Source: Marinicrinis sediminis (GTDB taxonomy: Bacteria > Bacillota > Bacilli > Paenibacillales > KCTC-33676). Taken from it: a stretch of 64,000 nt of DNA. The translations under genes and the position numbers were made by a program. The stretch's first letter is position 1; each line of letters opens with the position of its first letter. The notes under the pieces are model-generated. The model did not search any database. It saw nothing but the letters and a program-made list of their open reading frames with translations, and was not told the origin of the DNA. Below, piece after piece: positions 1 through 8,711 of the stretch. The DNA lies in assembly GCF_042685085.1 (NCBI RefSeq), contig NZ_JBHUMM010000005.1, forward strand, positions 129,223-193,222, in the 5' to 3' direction.

Positions 1-1
1 C

Positions 2-949
2 ATGGTTCAATCCAGGGTGAATGATCCGTGGGAGTTGCTATGGATTCGATCCATCAGCGGATTTGTCCTGGCGTTCCTGTCACCGGCCTGTTTAGCCATG
101 CTCGCCAAAATGGCGACAGACCGGGTTCATCAGTCCAAGCTGATGACAGGCAACGGGCTCGTTCATACCCTTGCCTCTGTCGTCTCTCCTGCAGCAGGTG
201 CAGCCCTCGTAGCGAAAACCGGCTTTTCCCTTGCCTTTGAGATACTGGGCTGGGGTTTGATCGCTTGCGGGGTCATGGCCGTATTTTTCGTACATGATCA
301 GAAGCCGGCGAGAACGCCCTTTTCATCCGCTGAACGAGAACATCAACAGGCAGCCCAGGATTTCTCTACCCTGAGACCCGCCACTTCCTCACGGGACATG
401 TCCATTCTCTTTTTCTGTATTCCGCTGGCCCTGGCCTGCTCACAGGGCATTCTGTTCTTCGAGGTGCCGCTTACGCTACGGGACGGCCCCAACATGGTCA
501 TGTCCACCGGGCTGCTGTTCTCCATCGTCAGTCTCGGCGCTCTGGTCTCTCTGAGCATGTGGTTTCTCAACCGGATTCCTGCTTCTACCCGATTACTGGC
601 CGGGACGATCACGCTCGCTTTGCTATTCTTCGCTCTCTCTATCCAGTGGCCGGTCTCCCTCTCCGTTACCCTGTTTTTTATCGGCATGTCCAAAGGCATT
701 ACCTTCCCGGCGATCGCTTCCTCCCTGGCTGAGCAATCCAATCACGCCAGATATGGCAAGCAATTCGCCATTCTCTCGATTGCTTACTCAATCGGTGCCT
801 TTTTCGGTCCGGTCATTGCTGGAGAGCTTCGTGAATGGATTTCTCCCTATTTCGCTGCTTTTCTCATCTTGCTGCTGGGTACGACCCTGCTCCCCCCCAA
901 ACATCGCAGAACCCGCCTGGACCTTTCTCCTTCCTCTACACCTAAATAA
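2..949 (+). CDS. MFS transporter, 5' end cut by the window
   Basis: The reading frame is open from the window edge, so the ATG at position 2 is probably internal. About 315 residues remain, against roughly 400 for a 12-helix major facilitator protein, so about two N-terminal helices are missing. Hydrophobic segments alternate with short loops, and a longer charged loop near residues 98-128 fits the central cytoplasmic loop between the two six-helix halves. The C-terminal half ends in a short hydrophilic tail. It is probably a drug or small-molecule efflux pump, but no residue points to a substrate. No clear terminator is visible before the next gene. Confidence 0.75.
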   Translation: MVQSRVNDPWELLWIRSISGFVLAFLSPACLAMLAKMATDRVHQSKLMTGNGLVHTLASVVSPAAGAALVAKTGFSLAFEILGWGLIACGVMAVFFVHDQKPARTPFSSAEREHQQAAQDFSTLRPATSSRDMSILFFCIPLALACSQGILFFEVPLTLRDGPNMVMSTGLLFSIVSLGALVSLSMWFLNRIPASTRLLAGTITLALLFFALSIQWPVSLSVTLFFIGMSKGITFPAIASSLAEQSNHARYGKQFAILSIAYSIGAFFGPVIAGELREWISPYFAAFLILLLGTTLLPPKHRRTRLDLSPSSTPK

Positions 950-1099
950 AATCAGGCCGTACAGGTGTTTTTCCCTCGGATTCCGTTATAATATACGGTA
1001 ATCGGCAATCGACATTTCCCGGGAAATCAACCGCCTGACTTACAGCATTTGTCACGATGAGGCAGGTGAATGACAAGGGATGTGAATGGAGGAAGGAAT

Positions 1100-1456
1100 A
1101 TGGGGGATATGGTCATGATCGTGGAAGGAAAAAACGACAAAAAGCGTTTGAGACGACTGCTCACCGACGATATCGACATCTACTGCACGTTTGGCAGCCT
1201 CAGTACCGAACGTCTGGAACGACTCAAACGAAAAATCGGACAGCGCGAGGTGTTTATTTTCACCGACAATGATGCGTCCGGTCGTAAAATTCGCGGGATC
1301 TTGCGCGACACCTTTCCCGATGCCGAACAAATGTATACAAAAAAAGGGTATGCCGGCGTAGAGGGCACCCCTGATGAATATCTGATCCAGCAGCTGGAGA
1401 AGGTCGGACTGGATGAATTCCTGCTCCCCCTCTCGCCTGGATTTGATGCAACATGA
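1100..1456 (+). CDS. Small Toprim-domain protein (YusF-like)
   Basis: The start is the ATG at 1100, preceded by a GGAGGAAGG ribosome site at 1088-1096; an upstream in-frame ATG at 1070 lacks one. The 118-residue product is little more than one Toprim fold. The catalytic glutamate lies in VEGKNDKKRL near the N-terminus and the acidic DxD pair in FTDNDASGRKI near residue 55. Toprim domains catalyse metal-dependent strand cleavage or nucleotidyl transfer in primases, topoisomerases and RNase M5. Stand-alone versions such as B. subtilis YusF have no firmly assigned role. It sits alone between an MFS gene and a convergent AEC transporter gene. Confidence 0.7.
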   Translation: MGDMVMIVEGKNDKKRLRRLLTDDIDIYCTFGSLSTERLERLKRKIGQREVFIFTDNDASGRKIRGILRDTFPDAEQMYTKKGYAGVEGTPDEYLIQQLEKVGLDEFLLPLSPGFDAT

Positions 1457-1470
1457 TCGTTTGAGTTCTC

Positions 1471-2388
1471 TTAGAGAAAATACAGTACGAGCGTCACTGT
1501 AAACATACTCAGCACAGTGGAAGACAGCACGGTCTGGGAAGCATACTCCGGCTCATTGTCAAACTCAACCGCCAGCAGCACGGTATTGAGCGCCGTTGGA
1601 ACCGCACATGACAAGATGAGCGCATCAGCCAAAATACCGTCGAAGCCCAGCATCCAAACGACCATCGCGCCGATCAATGGACTGACAAGCAGGCGCAGGC
1701 TATTCGACCAGACCAGCTCTGTCAGCCGGAAACGCCATGTCATACTGCCAAGCTGGGCGCCAAGCGTAATGAGTGCCGTTGCAATAAAACCATCTGCGAT
1801 GTAAGAAATGGGCATATAAATCGGCTTCGGCGGCGTCACTTCCCAGAAATTGCACAGGACCGCCAGCGGGATTGCATAGATGACCGGAAGCGAAAAAACG
1901 GTTTTCAGTGTCTTGCCGAGACTTTGCTTGTGTGAATTAATGCTGTAGACCCCATATGTATACGGCAAGATCGTCTGAATAACCATAATAACAGTCTGTA
2001 CAGAGAAGGCAAACGGATTGCCTTGAAATACGAGCTGATTGAGCGGGAGAGTATAGTTGGCACTGTTATAGAAGAGCACGCTGTGTCGAAACGCCACCCT
2101 TCTCCCGTTGTCTTTTTGCGACCATTTTATGCGAAGCACGATTTCCGTCACGAGAATAAGCAATGAAAAGAAAATGACAAAAAACAAAAGAATCTTCCAG
2201 AACAGAGAGGCTGAAATGGAGCTTTCCAGCAAGGTTCTGAACATAATCGCGGGAGAAAACACATAAAAAATCAACTTCGATAACGTTTTAATATCCAGTT
2301 GAAAGCGTCGTTGCAAAAGAATACCCGCTCCAATCAAGATCGAGAGCGGGATGATATTTTGAATAAATATGTGGGTAAAGTAACTCAT
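1471..2388 (-). CDS. AEC-family (auxin efflux carrier-like) membrane transporter
   Basis: The protein has about 305 residues and ten hydrophobic segments in the two-times-five arrangement of the AEC/PIN-type bile-arsenite-riboflavin superfamily. The ATG at 2388 follows an AAAGGA site; the longer frame from 2451 has no comparable site and adds a polar, glutamine-rich stretch. Features include an N-terminal helix (IPLSILIGAGILL), a polar central region and a C-terminal pair of helices ending in VTLVLYFL. Bacterial members export or exchange malate and other organic acids, but the substrate here cannot be read. It converges with the Toprim gene, with a 14-bp gap between stop codons. Confidence 0.75.
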   Translation of the reverse strand: MSYFTHIFIQNIIPLSILIGAGILLQRRFQLDIKTLSKLIFYVFSPAIMFRTLLESSISASLFWKILLFFVIFFSLLILVTEIVLRIKWSQKDNGRRVAFRHSVLFYNSANYTLPLNQLVFQGNPFAFSVQTVIMVIQTILPYTYGVYSINSHKQSLGKTLKTVFSLPVIYAIPLAVLCNFWEVTPPKPIYMPISYIADGFIATALITLGAQLGSMTWRFRLTELVWSNSLRLLVSPLIGAMVVWMLGFDGILADALILSCAVPTALNTVLLAVEFDNEPEYASQTVLSSTVLSMFTVTLVLYFL

Positions 2389-2479
2389 GGGCAACGCATC
2401 CTTTTTCTGTTGTTGCATATTCTGGTTGGCGCTGAATCCCGATCTCTGCATCTTTCGTCATGATTCAAGCTACTCCACG

Positions 2480-3097
2480 CTACTCGTTGGCCAGCTCGAT
2501 CATGTCCTTGGCAATCGCGGCCGGATCCACATCCTCGATGTTGTTTCCGATCCCGTAATAGTTGCGAATATTGCCTTCCTTGTCCACCAGCACATACACA
2601 TTGGTGTGGGCATAGTCTCCGTCTTCCATCTTCTGAACCGCTACGCCGTATTCATTCGTAATTTGTTGACTGTATGCCTGATCATCACTCGTCAGAAAAT
2701 ACCAACCGCTGTCATCTGCCCCGTATCCTGAGGAAAATTCCTTGAGCCGTTCAGGCGTATCGTTCTCCGGATCGAACGTGATCTGGATGATCGCCGTATC
2801 CTCTCCAAATGCCTCTTCTTTCTTCAACTCTTCCTGAACCTCAGACAACACAAAAGTCGTCGGTGGACACACATCCTTACAGGTAGAAAAGAAGAAATAA
2901 AACAGTCTGGCTTTTCCATTCGTATTCTCCAGCGTCACGGTTTCCCCGTTCAGATTTTGCAATTCAAAAGCAGGCGCTGGACCGACGACTTCAAAATCCG
3001 AGCCGCCGCTATCCTTGAAATACGCCCAATACACCATCGCTCCGCCGACAATGAGCAAAATGGCCACCGCAGCATACGTCAACTTATAGCTTTTCAT
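2480..3097 (-). CDS. SCO1/SenC/PrrC-family copper chaperone for cytochrome oxidase
   Basis: The product is a 205-residue thioredoxin-fold protein with one N-terminal membrane anchor (residues 8-26), which places it on the outer face of the membrane. It carries the copper-binding CxxxC motif in CKDVCPP near residue 75 and the conserved downstream histidine in YAHTNVY near residue 164. SCO proteins insert copper into the CuA centre of oxidase subunit II. The start follows a GGAGGG site. It lies just downstream of heme O synthase on the same strand with a 37-bp gap, so the pair probably forms a cytochrome-oxidase assembly operon. B. subtilis YpmQ/Sco is the family reference. Confidence 0.88.
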   Translation of the reverse strand: MKSYKLTYAAVAILLIVGGAMVYWAYFKDSGGSDFEVVGPAPAFELQNLNGETVTLENTNGKARLFYFFFSTCKDVCPPTTFVLSEVQEELKKEEAFGEDTAIIQITFDPENDTPERLKEFSSGYGADDSGWYFLTSDDQAYSQQITNEYGVAVQKMEDGDYAHTNVYVLVDKEGNIRNYYGIGNNIEDVDPAAIAKDMIELANE

Positions 3098-3134
3098 GCT
3101 TCACTTTCCCTCCACGTTCAGACTCCGAGCGTGC

Positions 3135-4052
3135 CTATACTCGTGTTGTATCGATAATCATGATCAAAAATGACACCATTAAATATTGAATAGAGAACAA
3201 GAATGCTTTTCGCGCCCATTCGTCCTCTTTCTCTCCCGTTAAACGCAAACCTTTGATGCAAATCCAGAGCCATATGACGCCCAGCACCAGGGATACAACC
3301 AGAAAGATAAGTCCTGTATAGTTGTAGACATACATCAGTATGCTGAAAGGCAGCAACAAAATGACGTAAGGAAGCATCTGCCATTTCGTTCGTGTCACGC
3401 CTTTTACAACCGGCAGAAGCGGGAACCCCGCTGCCCGGTATTCCTCTCTTTTGCGAATGCCGAGCGCCCAAAAATGAGGGGGCTGCCACAAAAACAGAAG
3501 GGCAAACAGCAATATCGCACCCATATCAATCGTGTTGGTCACAGCCGTATAGCCGATTACCGGCGGAACGGCACCCGATACGCCACCAACGGAAGTACTC
3601 CACGTCGAAGTGCGCTTCAGCCACATGGTATACACCACGACATAAAAAAACATGCCGACAGCGCCCAGCACGGCCGTCAAAATATTGATCACGCTCAGGA
3701 CGATCAGCCCTGCAACGCCGAGCAAGATCCCGTACCACAAGACAATTGACGGCTTCATCTTGCCGGTCGCAGTCGGCCTGTGCTTCGTACGGGCCATCTT
3801 GGTATCCAGCTCCCGATCCAGATAGTTGTTGAATACACAGGAGGACGCCATGACAAGCGTACTACCCAGCAGCATATATACAAAAAGTAACCAGTCAATA
3901 TTCCACTGTGAAGCCAGCCAGAACCCACCAAATGCCGCGATCAGATTGGATTTGATGATCCGCGGCTTTGTAATTTCTATAAAGTCCCTCCATGTCAAGG
4001 ATTGCTCGACCGCAGGGGTGGAGGATGACTTCATTTCCAGTTGCTTGTCCAC
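3135..4052 (-). CDS. ctaB: Protoheme IX farnesyltransferase (heme O synthase)
   Basis: This UbiA-family polytopic membrane prenyltransferase adds a farnesyl group to heme B to give heme O, the precursor of heme A for terminal oxidases. The first aspartate-rich motif is NNYLDRELDTKMARTKHRP at about residues 75-93, and the second polar loop (YRAAGFPLLPVVKG) lies near residues 205-218. About nine hydrophobic helices are visible, and 305 residues is the normal length. Translation probably starts at the GTG at 4052, five bases after a perfect AAGGAGGT. It is followed by the sco gene on the same strand. Confidence 0.93.
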   Translation of the reverse strand: MDKQLEMKSSSTPAVEQSLTWRDFIEITKPRIIKSNLIAAFGGFWLASQWNIDWLLFVYMLLGSTLVMASSCVFNNYLDRELDTKMARTKHRPTATGKMKPSIVLWYGILLGVAGLIVLSVINILTAVLGAVGMFFYVVVYTMWLKRTSTWSTSVGGVSGAVPPVIGYTAVTNTIDMGAILLFALLFLWQPPHFWALGIRKREEYRAAGFPLLPVVKGVTRTKWQMLPYVILLLPFSILMYVYNYTGLIFLVVSLVLGVIWLWICIKGLRLTGEKEDEWARKAFLFSIQYLMVSFLIMIIDTTRV

Positions 4053-4080
4053 CTTAGACCTCCTTCTATACGCTGAAACA

Positions 4081-4108
4081 CAAAAAAAGAAAAGGGGACT
4101 GACCCCTT
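4081..4108 (-). terminator. Terminator-like hairpin in the leader of ctaB
   Basis: The arms AAGGGG (4092-4097) and CCCCTT (4103-4108) flank a 5-nt loop. Read on the minus strand, a T-rich run follows and ends about 30 bp before the ctaB start. There is no minus-strand gene upstream that needs terminating, so this may be an attenuator in the ctaB-sco leader or simply insulation. Confidence 0.4.
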
Positions 4109-4330
4109 CATCTACTCGTCATCGCGTTAAACCAGTTTTCATCTATTTCATCATATCAGCGCAGGGCTCTTTTGACAACAATCCCGCCAGAATGTCGATG
4201 GATTGTCAATTCCTTTCCGTTTGCGATAAATCTGCTCCAAATCGTCACCTTTAGGCAGTCGGGTCAATAGACTATATTGTTCACTTCCACCATGAACCTG
4301 ATTGGAGAGAAAGGATGTGAAAAGAAAGCT

Positions 4331-4759
4331 GTGGCTATTGTCAAAACGAATGCGAATCAAACGAAACTGCTGGCAAGGCTAATGCGCGCTGAAGCAGAGG
4401 GTGATGGAGAACTCGGCATGCTAATGGTCGGCAATGTCGGAGTCAACCGCGTGGTATCGGACTGTCTCGACTTCAAAGCACTGGATAATCTGGAGCAGAT
4501 GGTGTACCAGAGTCCGGGCGGATTTGAAGCCACACAAAAAGGCTACTTCTACCAACGGGCACGGGATAAAGACATCCGCCTCGCCAAGCAGGCGATTCAG
4601 GGGAAGAAGTATCATCCTGCTGAATATTCGCTGTGGTTTTTCAAACCGGCCGGGGCTTGTCCCGTACAGTGGTTCAATCAATACAACACCGGCCGGTACA
4701 AGTCTCATTGCTTCTTCACCCCGACGGCCAGCAACTGTCCGCAAGTTTTTCAATATTAA
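4331..4759 (+). CDS. cwlJ: Spore cortex-lytic cell wall hydrolase CwlJ
   Basis: CwlJ is a spore-coat-associated hydrolase that degrades cortex peptidoglycan during germination, classically in response to calcium-dipicolinate. The conserved Hydrolase_2 features are the catalytic-glutamate segment ARLMRAEAEG near the N-terminus, the FEATQKGYFYQRARD block in the middle, and a C-terminal stretch ending FTPTASNCPQVF. Choosing the GTG at 4331 gives about 142 residues, the usual CwlJ length, and makes the N-terminus match B. subtilis CwlJ. The in-frame ATGs at 4277 and 4292 would add an atypical extension. The GAAAGGA site is about 15 bases upstream of the GTG, so the start is not certain. gerQ follows at once, as in Bacillus. 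Confidence 0.88.
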   Translation: MAIVKTNANQTKLLARLMRAEAEGDGELGMLMVGNVGVNRVVSDCLDFKALDNLEQMVYQSPGGFEATQKGYFYQRARDKDIRLAKQAIQGKKYHPAEYSLWFFKPAGACPVQWFNQYNTGRYKSHCFFTPTASNCPQVFQY

Positions 4760-4794
4760 GCTCATCACGAAGGTGAGAAGGAGGATGTTATTGC

Positions 4795-5205
4795 ATGCAA
4801 AGTTATTATGACGGATACGGCCAGGTTACGTATCCCTACCGTTCCCCAATGACCGGCATGACACAGCAAATGGGTGCTGGCATGGGTCAGCCAAGCGGAA
4901 CCACCATCCCGGGCACAGGTCCAATACAAGGCGTTCAGGGTCAATTGCCTGCCGAACAGTCTTATGTAGAGAACATACTGCGAATGAATCTAGGGAAAAA
5001 AGCGAAATTATACATGACCTATGAGAACAACTCGGAATGGAATGCCAAAATTTTCGAAGGCTACCTTGAAGCGGCCGGACGGGATCATATCATTATCAGT
5101 GATCCCAAAACCGGAAAACGCTACCTGCTGCTGACCCTCAATCTCGACTACATTGAATTCGACGAGATCCTGAACTATACCCTGCCGTTTGGAGCCGGAC
5201 GCTAG
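4795..5205 (+). CDS. gerQ: Spore coat protein GerQ
   Basis: GerQ is a coat protein needed for CwlJ localisation and is cross-linked in the coat by transglutaminase. The first 50 or so residues are a low-complexity Gly/Gln/Pro/Met-rich tail. They are followed by the conserved globular domain from QSYVENILRMNLGKKA to the end. The product has 136 residues, and the start follows AAGGAGG. It lies 35 bp after cwlJ on the same strand, matching the Bacillus cwlJ-gerQ operon, so expression by mother-cell sigma factors is expected by analogy; no such promoter was assigned. Confidence 0.9.
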   Translation: MQSYYDGYGQVTYPYRSPMTGMTQQMGAGMGQPSGTTIPGTGPIQGVQGQLPAEQSYVENILRMNLGKKAKLYMTYENNSEWNAKIFEGYLEAAGRDHIIISDPKTGKRYLLLTLNLDYIEFDEILNYTLPFGAGR

Positions 5206-5271
5206 CCGCCTTTTGCCCGTGGGTATGATTCAACGACAGCGTGGCAACAATGAAGGAAACCATGGCTTCAG

Positions 5272-5541
5272 TTACTCAGGGAGAGGCGAGACACGGTGGA
5301 AGGCCCACGCCTTGATCCGTTCCTCTCCTCCCTTTACATAGGGATACAGCTGCGCGCGAAGCGGGTAGTACCGAACCTCTTCCACGGTCAGTCCGGGATG
5401 CTGCCATACTTCCACAAACAGGGCGCCCTGGTCGGCAGACTGATAAACCGCCCTGTCCGGCTCGTTCTCACAAAGGGCTTGCATCCAGCTCATATAGTTC
5501 GGGATGCAGTCTTCCCGGATTTCATATTCCACAAATATCAT
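5272..5541 (-). CDS. Small conserved hypothetical protein
   Basis: This 89-residue protein has no signal peptide or membrane segment. The alternation of beta-like stretches (MIFVEYEI, GALFVEVWQ) with a helix resembles one half of a ferredoxin-like dimeric alpha/beta barrel, as in monooxygenase-like or NIPSNAP-like small proteins, but that is inference from pattern alone. An AAGGTG site precedes the ATG. It is divergent from the YfhP-like gene and convergent with gerQ. I do not recognise a specific function. Confidence 0.55.
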   Translation of the reverse strand: MIFVEYEIREDCIPNYMSWMQALCENEPDRAVYQSADQGALFVEVWQHPGLTVEEVRYYPLRAQLYPYVKGGEERIKAWAFHRVSPLPE

Positions 5542-5638
5542 GCCATCTTCACCTTTTCTTCATAGTAGGACAAACCATTTCCATGGTAAAATCATACCAT
5601 CACAACATTTCTAAGACAAAGTTATGGAGGGGATTGTA

Positions 5639-6622
5639 TTGGATACGGGTACGCATTTCGTCATCGGGCTTGGCCTGGGGGGACTAGCCATGGTAGATCC
5701 GGTCCTGTCTGCAGATACGACCACGGCAGCAGCAGCCATCACGGGCATGGTTCTCGGTTCTCAGGCTCCCGATGCGGATACCATCTTGCGATTAAAGGGA
5801 AATGCCACTTATATACGCAATCACCGGGGAATCACACACTCTCTTCCTTTCCTGTTTATCTGGACCCTTGTCATCACGGGCATATTGACCCTTGTATTCG
5901 GTTCCTTGCCCATCGTGCATATTGCTGCCTGGGTATTCCTTGCTGTGGCTCTGCATGTTTTTTCTGACTTGTTTAATACGTATGGGACGCAGGCGATTCG
6001 GCCTTTCTCTCACAAATGGATTTCTTGGAATATCATTCATATCTTTGACCCCTATATTTTTGCCAGTCATACCTTTGCCCTGATCTTATGGGGGCTTGGC
6101 ATCTCCACCCCGCAGATCATCTTCCCTGTGCTGTACAGCACCGTGGTTCTCTATTATGTGATTAAGACGGTGCATCATTATCGTCTTACACGCAGTATGC
6201 CCCAGCTCGATCCGGAGCATGTGGAGGGAGAGTCCTATATGCTCATTCCGACGGTCAAGTACCATGTCTGGAATGTCGTCAAAAAACAGGCGGACGGAGA
6301 ATATCGGCTGGGTGAATTAAGCAGCCGTCAGCTCAAATGGATCGATTCAGCCTCCTGCTCTGATCATCCGCTCGTCAAGAAAGCTGAACAGCACCCGGAC
6401 ATTCAGTCCTTTCTCTACTTTACCAAATATGCCTGTGCGGAGTGGAAGGAACACCCGTGGGGCTACGAGGTGAGATGGTTTGACGTTCGTTACCGGCATC
6501 GCAAGCAATATCCATTTGTTGCAGTCGTGGTGTTGAATCGGAACGAGGAAATTATGGACAGTTATGTTGGATGGATCAGTGACAAGCGAATGGAAAAGAA
6601 GCTTCGTTTTGATTCCTACTAA
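5639..6622 (+). CDS. YfhP/YdjM-type membrane-bound metal-dependent hydrolase
   Basis: The N-terminal half is a DUF457/YdjM-type membrane domain. Metal-ligand-like residues are HFVIGL near residue 6, the acidic SQAPDADTI, HRGITHS and HVFSDLFNTYG. About four or five hydrophobic helices run to residue 190. The C-terminal third is soluble and basic, as in B. subtilis YfhP. Translation probably starts at the TTG at 5639, six bases after GGAGGGG; an upstream ATG at 5624 overlaps that site. Proteins of this family are predicted hydrolases of unknown substrate. The gene is monocistronic and ends at a strong terminator. Confidence 0.78.
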   Translation: MDTGTHFVIGLGLGGLAMVDPVLSADTTTAAAAITGMVLGSQAPDADTILRLKGNATYIRNHRGITHSLPFLFIWTLVITGILTLVFGSLPIVHIAAWVFLAVALHVFSDLFNTYGTQAIRPFSHKWISWNIIHIFDPYIFASHTFALILWGLGISTPQIIFPVLYSTVVLYYVIKTVHHYRLTRSMPQLDPEHVEGESYMLIPTVKYHVWNVVKKQADGEYRLGELSSRQLKWIDSASCSDHPLVKKAEQHPDIQSFLYFTKYACAEWKEHPWGYEVRWFDVRYRHRKQYPFVAVVVLNRNEEIMDSYVGWISDKRMEKKLRFDSY

Positions 6623-6641
6623 ACAAACAAGCTAAACAAAC

Positions 6642-6688
6642 AAGCCGCCCGGTTCACAAGAGGATGTGAACGAGGCGGCTTTATTTTG
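6642..6688. terminator. Bidirectional Rho-independent terminator
   Basis: The arms AAGCCGCC (6642-6649) and GGCGGCTT (6674-6681) enclose a second stem, GTTCAC/GTGAAC. A T-rich run follows on the plus strand and a weaker T-rich stretch on the minus strand. It lies between the convergent YfhP-like and SASP genes and probably serves both. Confidence 0.85.
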
Positions 6689-6706
6689 GCTTGACAGCCT
6701 ATTCAT

Positions 6707-6919
6707 TTATTGACCTTGACCAGCCATAGCTTGCTCAGCAATTTGAACCAAACGGCGAGTGATATGTCCACCAATAGCACCTGTATCGCGAGTGGCCATA
6801 TTCCCGTAGTATCCGTCTTGTGGAACCTGGATACCCAGTTCCTGTGCCACCTCGTATTTCAGTTGTTGCAAAGCTTGGTTTGCTTGAGGTACAACTAATG
6901 CGTTTGTTCTGGTTGCCAT
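6707..6919 (-). CDS. Small acid-soluble spore protein, alpha/beta type
   Basis: This 70-residue protein has the SASP signature: NQALQQLKYEVAQELG, where the GPR protease cleaves within the conserved E-(I/V/L)-A region, then GNMATRDTGAIGGHITRRLV in the DNA-binding second half. These proteins coat spore DNA, hold it in an A-like form and are degraded at germination. The ATG at 6919 follows an AAAGGAG site at longer-than-usual spacing (about 13 nt). A longer in-frame extension upstream has no family similarity. Sigma-G control is expected by family. Confidence 0.93.
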   Translation of the reverse strand: MATRTNALVVPQANQALQQLKYEVAQELGIQVPQDGYYGNMATRDTGAIGGHITRRLVQIAEQAMAGQGQ

Positions 6920-7105
6920 TTGATGTAGCACTCTCCTTTCTGAGATGTATATCATGTCTTGCAAGCTTGCAAACATATTATGACTCTGATCCTGATCCAT
7001 TATGCAATTCCGGCGAAGTTTTTTCTCCGGCCTGAAGCGTTGCATGATGGCATGGAACAGGGTACACTTCATATACATCATTACACTTGGAAAGGAAACG
7101 GTCAC

Positions 7106-7294
7106 ATGAACAAAAAGCTGTCTCTGCTGTTCGCATTCGGATCGGTGCTGCTATTGTGTGCCGCCGGTGCTGCACTTAGCTATCGGCAAGCCTGGCTCGC
7201 CCTGCTCTTTATCGTCCTGTATATCGGTTTTGTCGGATTTGGATTTGTCCTGAAAAGCAAACGCAATAAACAAAAGCAGGGAGAAGAGCATTAA
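7106..7294 (+). CDS. Small two-helix membrane protein (YlaF-like, DUF5325)
   Basis: This 62-residue protein has two hydrophobic helices (about residues 4-25 and 30-50) and a basic, lysine-rich C-terminus, resembling B. subtilis YlaF in length and layout. The ATG at 7106 follows AAAGGAAAC; the longer frame from 6959 overlaps the SASP promoter region. Its TAA overlaps the stop codon of the convergent trpS gene. The function of the family is unknown. Confidence 0.65.
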   Translation: MNKKLSLLFAFGSVLLLCAAGAALSYRQAWLALLFIVLYIGFVGFGFVLKSKRNKQKQGEEH

Positions 7295-8277
7295 CGCGGC
7301 AACAAGAAGCCCATTTTTTCCTTCGCTTCCTGAAGCTTCTGTTGAGCGGTTTCCTCTGCGCGCTGCGCGCCAAGTTTCAGGATATCATAGATGTCACCGG
7401 AGGCGCGCAGCTTCTCATAACGCTGCTGAATCGGCTCCAGCACTTCGACAACCCGCTCTGCGAGTGCCTTTTTGAAATCCCCGTAGCCTTTCCCTTCAAA
7501 TTCCTGTTCAATCTGCTCGAGCGTCAAGCCCGCGCAATGGGCATAGATGCTCATCAAATTGCTGATTTCCGGCTTGTTCGTTTTGTCGTAGTGTACCCGC
7601 ATCTCGGAATCTGTGGTGGCCCTCTTTATTTTTTTGCGGATTTTGCCGGGCTCATCGAGCATGGCTACATAACTTCCTTCGTTCGGATTGCTCTTCGACA
7701 TTTTGGTACTCGCATCATCAAGTGACATGATACGCGCCCCAAATTTTTGAATCAGTGGCTCCGGCGTATGGAACGTTTGACCATAGCGGTGGTTGAACCG
7801 TTCCGCCAGGTCCCTGGTCAGCTCCAGATGCTGCTTCTGATCGTCGCCAACCGGTACGAAATCGGCATTATATAGTAGAATATCTGCCGCCATCAAGGTC
7901 GGATAGACAAACAGGCCAGTCGGAATCGATTCCTTGCCGGCTGATTTATCCTTGAATTGCGTCATTCTCTCCAGCTCGCCCATATAGGACATGGTCGTCA
8001 TCAACCATCCAAGCTCGGCATGAGCCGATACATGAGATTGCAGAAAGATCGAGGACTTCTCCGGGTTGAGGCCTGCTGCCACGAATAACGTCGCAACGGA
8101 TTCAATCTGTTCCCGGAGTGCTGCCGGGTCCTGAGGGGTTGTAATGGCATGCAGATCGACGATCATGAAGTAGCTCTCGAACTCGTCCTGCATCGTCACA
8201 AAATGCTTCAATGCGCCCAAATAATTGCCCAGCGTTAACTTTCCACTAGGTTGAATACCAGATAATACACGCTTCAT
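7291..8277 (-). CDS. trpS: Tryptophanyl-tRNA synthetase
   Basis: This class I aminoacyl-tRNA synthetase charges tRNA-Trp in the cytoplasm. The product has 328 residues, normal for TrpS. The HIGH-type motif appears as SGKLTLGNYLG near the N-terminus, and the KMSKS loop is exact in STKMSKSNPNEG near residue 195. The ATG at 8277 has an AGGG site at workable spacing; a GTG four codons earlier sits too close to it. Upstream lies a T-box leader whose specifier position reads TGG (Trp), an independent sign of identity. The gene is monocistronic and its stop codon overlaps that of the convergent YlaF-like gene. Confidence 0.96.
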   Translation of the reverse strand: MKRVLSGIQPSGKLTLGNYLGALKHFVTMQDEFESYFMIVDLHAITTPQDPAALREQIESVATLFVAAGLNPEKSSIFLQSHVSAHAELGWLMTTMSYMGELERMTQFKDKSAGKESIPTGLFVYPTLMAADILLYNADFVPVGDDQKQHLELTRDLAERFNHRYGQTFHTPEPLIQKFGARIMSLDDASTKMSKSNPNEGSYVAMLDEPGKIRKKIKRATTDSEMRVHYDKTNKPEISNLMSIYAHCAGLTLEQIEQEFEGKGYGDFKKALAERVVEVLEPIQQRYEKLRASGDIYDILKLGAQRAEETAQQKLQEAKEKMGFLLPR

Positions 8278-8394
8278 CTTACCCTTCACCCTTTCATTTC
8301 ACTGTTCGTTGATTTTACTTGCACCTACCACTTCTGCCAAACAAATAATGCCTTTCACTAGCTGCACAGGGCGTACAGAACGGCTGACAAATAC

Positions 8395-8655
8395 AAAAAA
8401 GCCCCCGTCCGCAAGGGACGAGAGCTCGTGGTGCCACCCTAAATTCACTCCATGCCACAGCCCGATCTATCTCTGCGGTATGCAAGTCTTTGCATCCTTA
8501 ACGCGGATAAGACGGACTCTCTACTTCGTTCGAGAATCATGCTCCAGGACCCATTTCAGCACATTTGACCGCCGGCTTCGCAGCACCGCCAGCTCTCTTG
8601 GGGTCAAACGACCATGCCTACTCTTTCCCTTCTCTGCATCGATGAACCTTTGAGG
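8395..8655 (-). promoter_or_regulatory. T-box riboswitch leader of trpS
   Basis: On the minus strand the conserved T-box AGGGTGGCACCAC lies at 8427-8440. A 10-bp GC-rich stem (GCTCTCGTCC pairing with GGACGGGGGC, with G-U pairs) and a T run at 8394-8400 follow it and form the terminator. In the Stem I region an AGAGAG/GGTG-type element is followed by GAAATGGGTCC. TGG at 8551-8553 is the likely specifier codon, followed by a purine as usual. Uncharged tRNA-Trp would stabilise the antiterminator and switch trpS on. Confidence 0.9.
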
Positions 8656-8671
8656 TTTTGAGTATATCTAT

Positions 8672-8699
8672 ATTATGGGGCATGATTGCGTTTTGTCAA
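8672..8699 (-). promoter_or_regulatory. SigA-type promoter of trpS
   Basis: On the minus strand, TTGACA (8694-8699) and CATAAT (8672-8677) are separated by 16 bp. It lies just upstream of the T-box leader, with room for transcription to start near 8665. Confidence 0.7.
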
Positions 8700-8711
8700 T
8701 CTCTATGTCGG

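Noticed and set aside
8309..8653. 114-codon plus-strand frame over the trpS leader
   Set aside because: The region is explained by the T-box leader on the opposite strand; there is no ribosome site.
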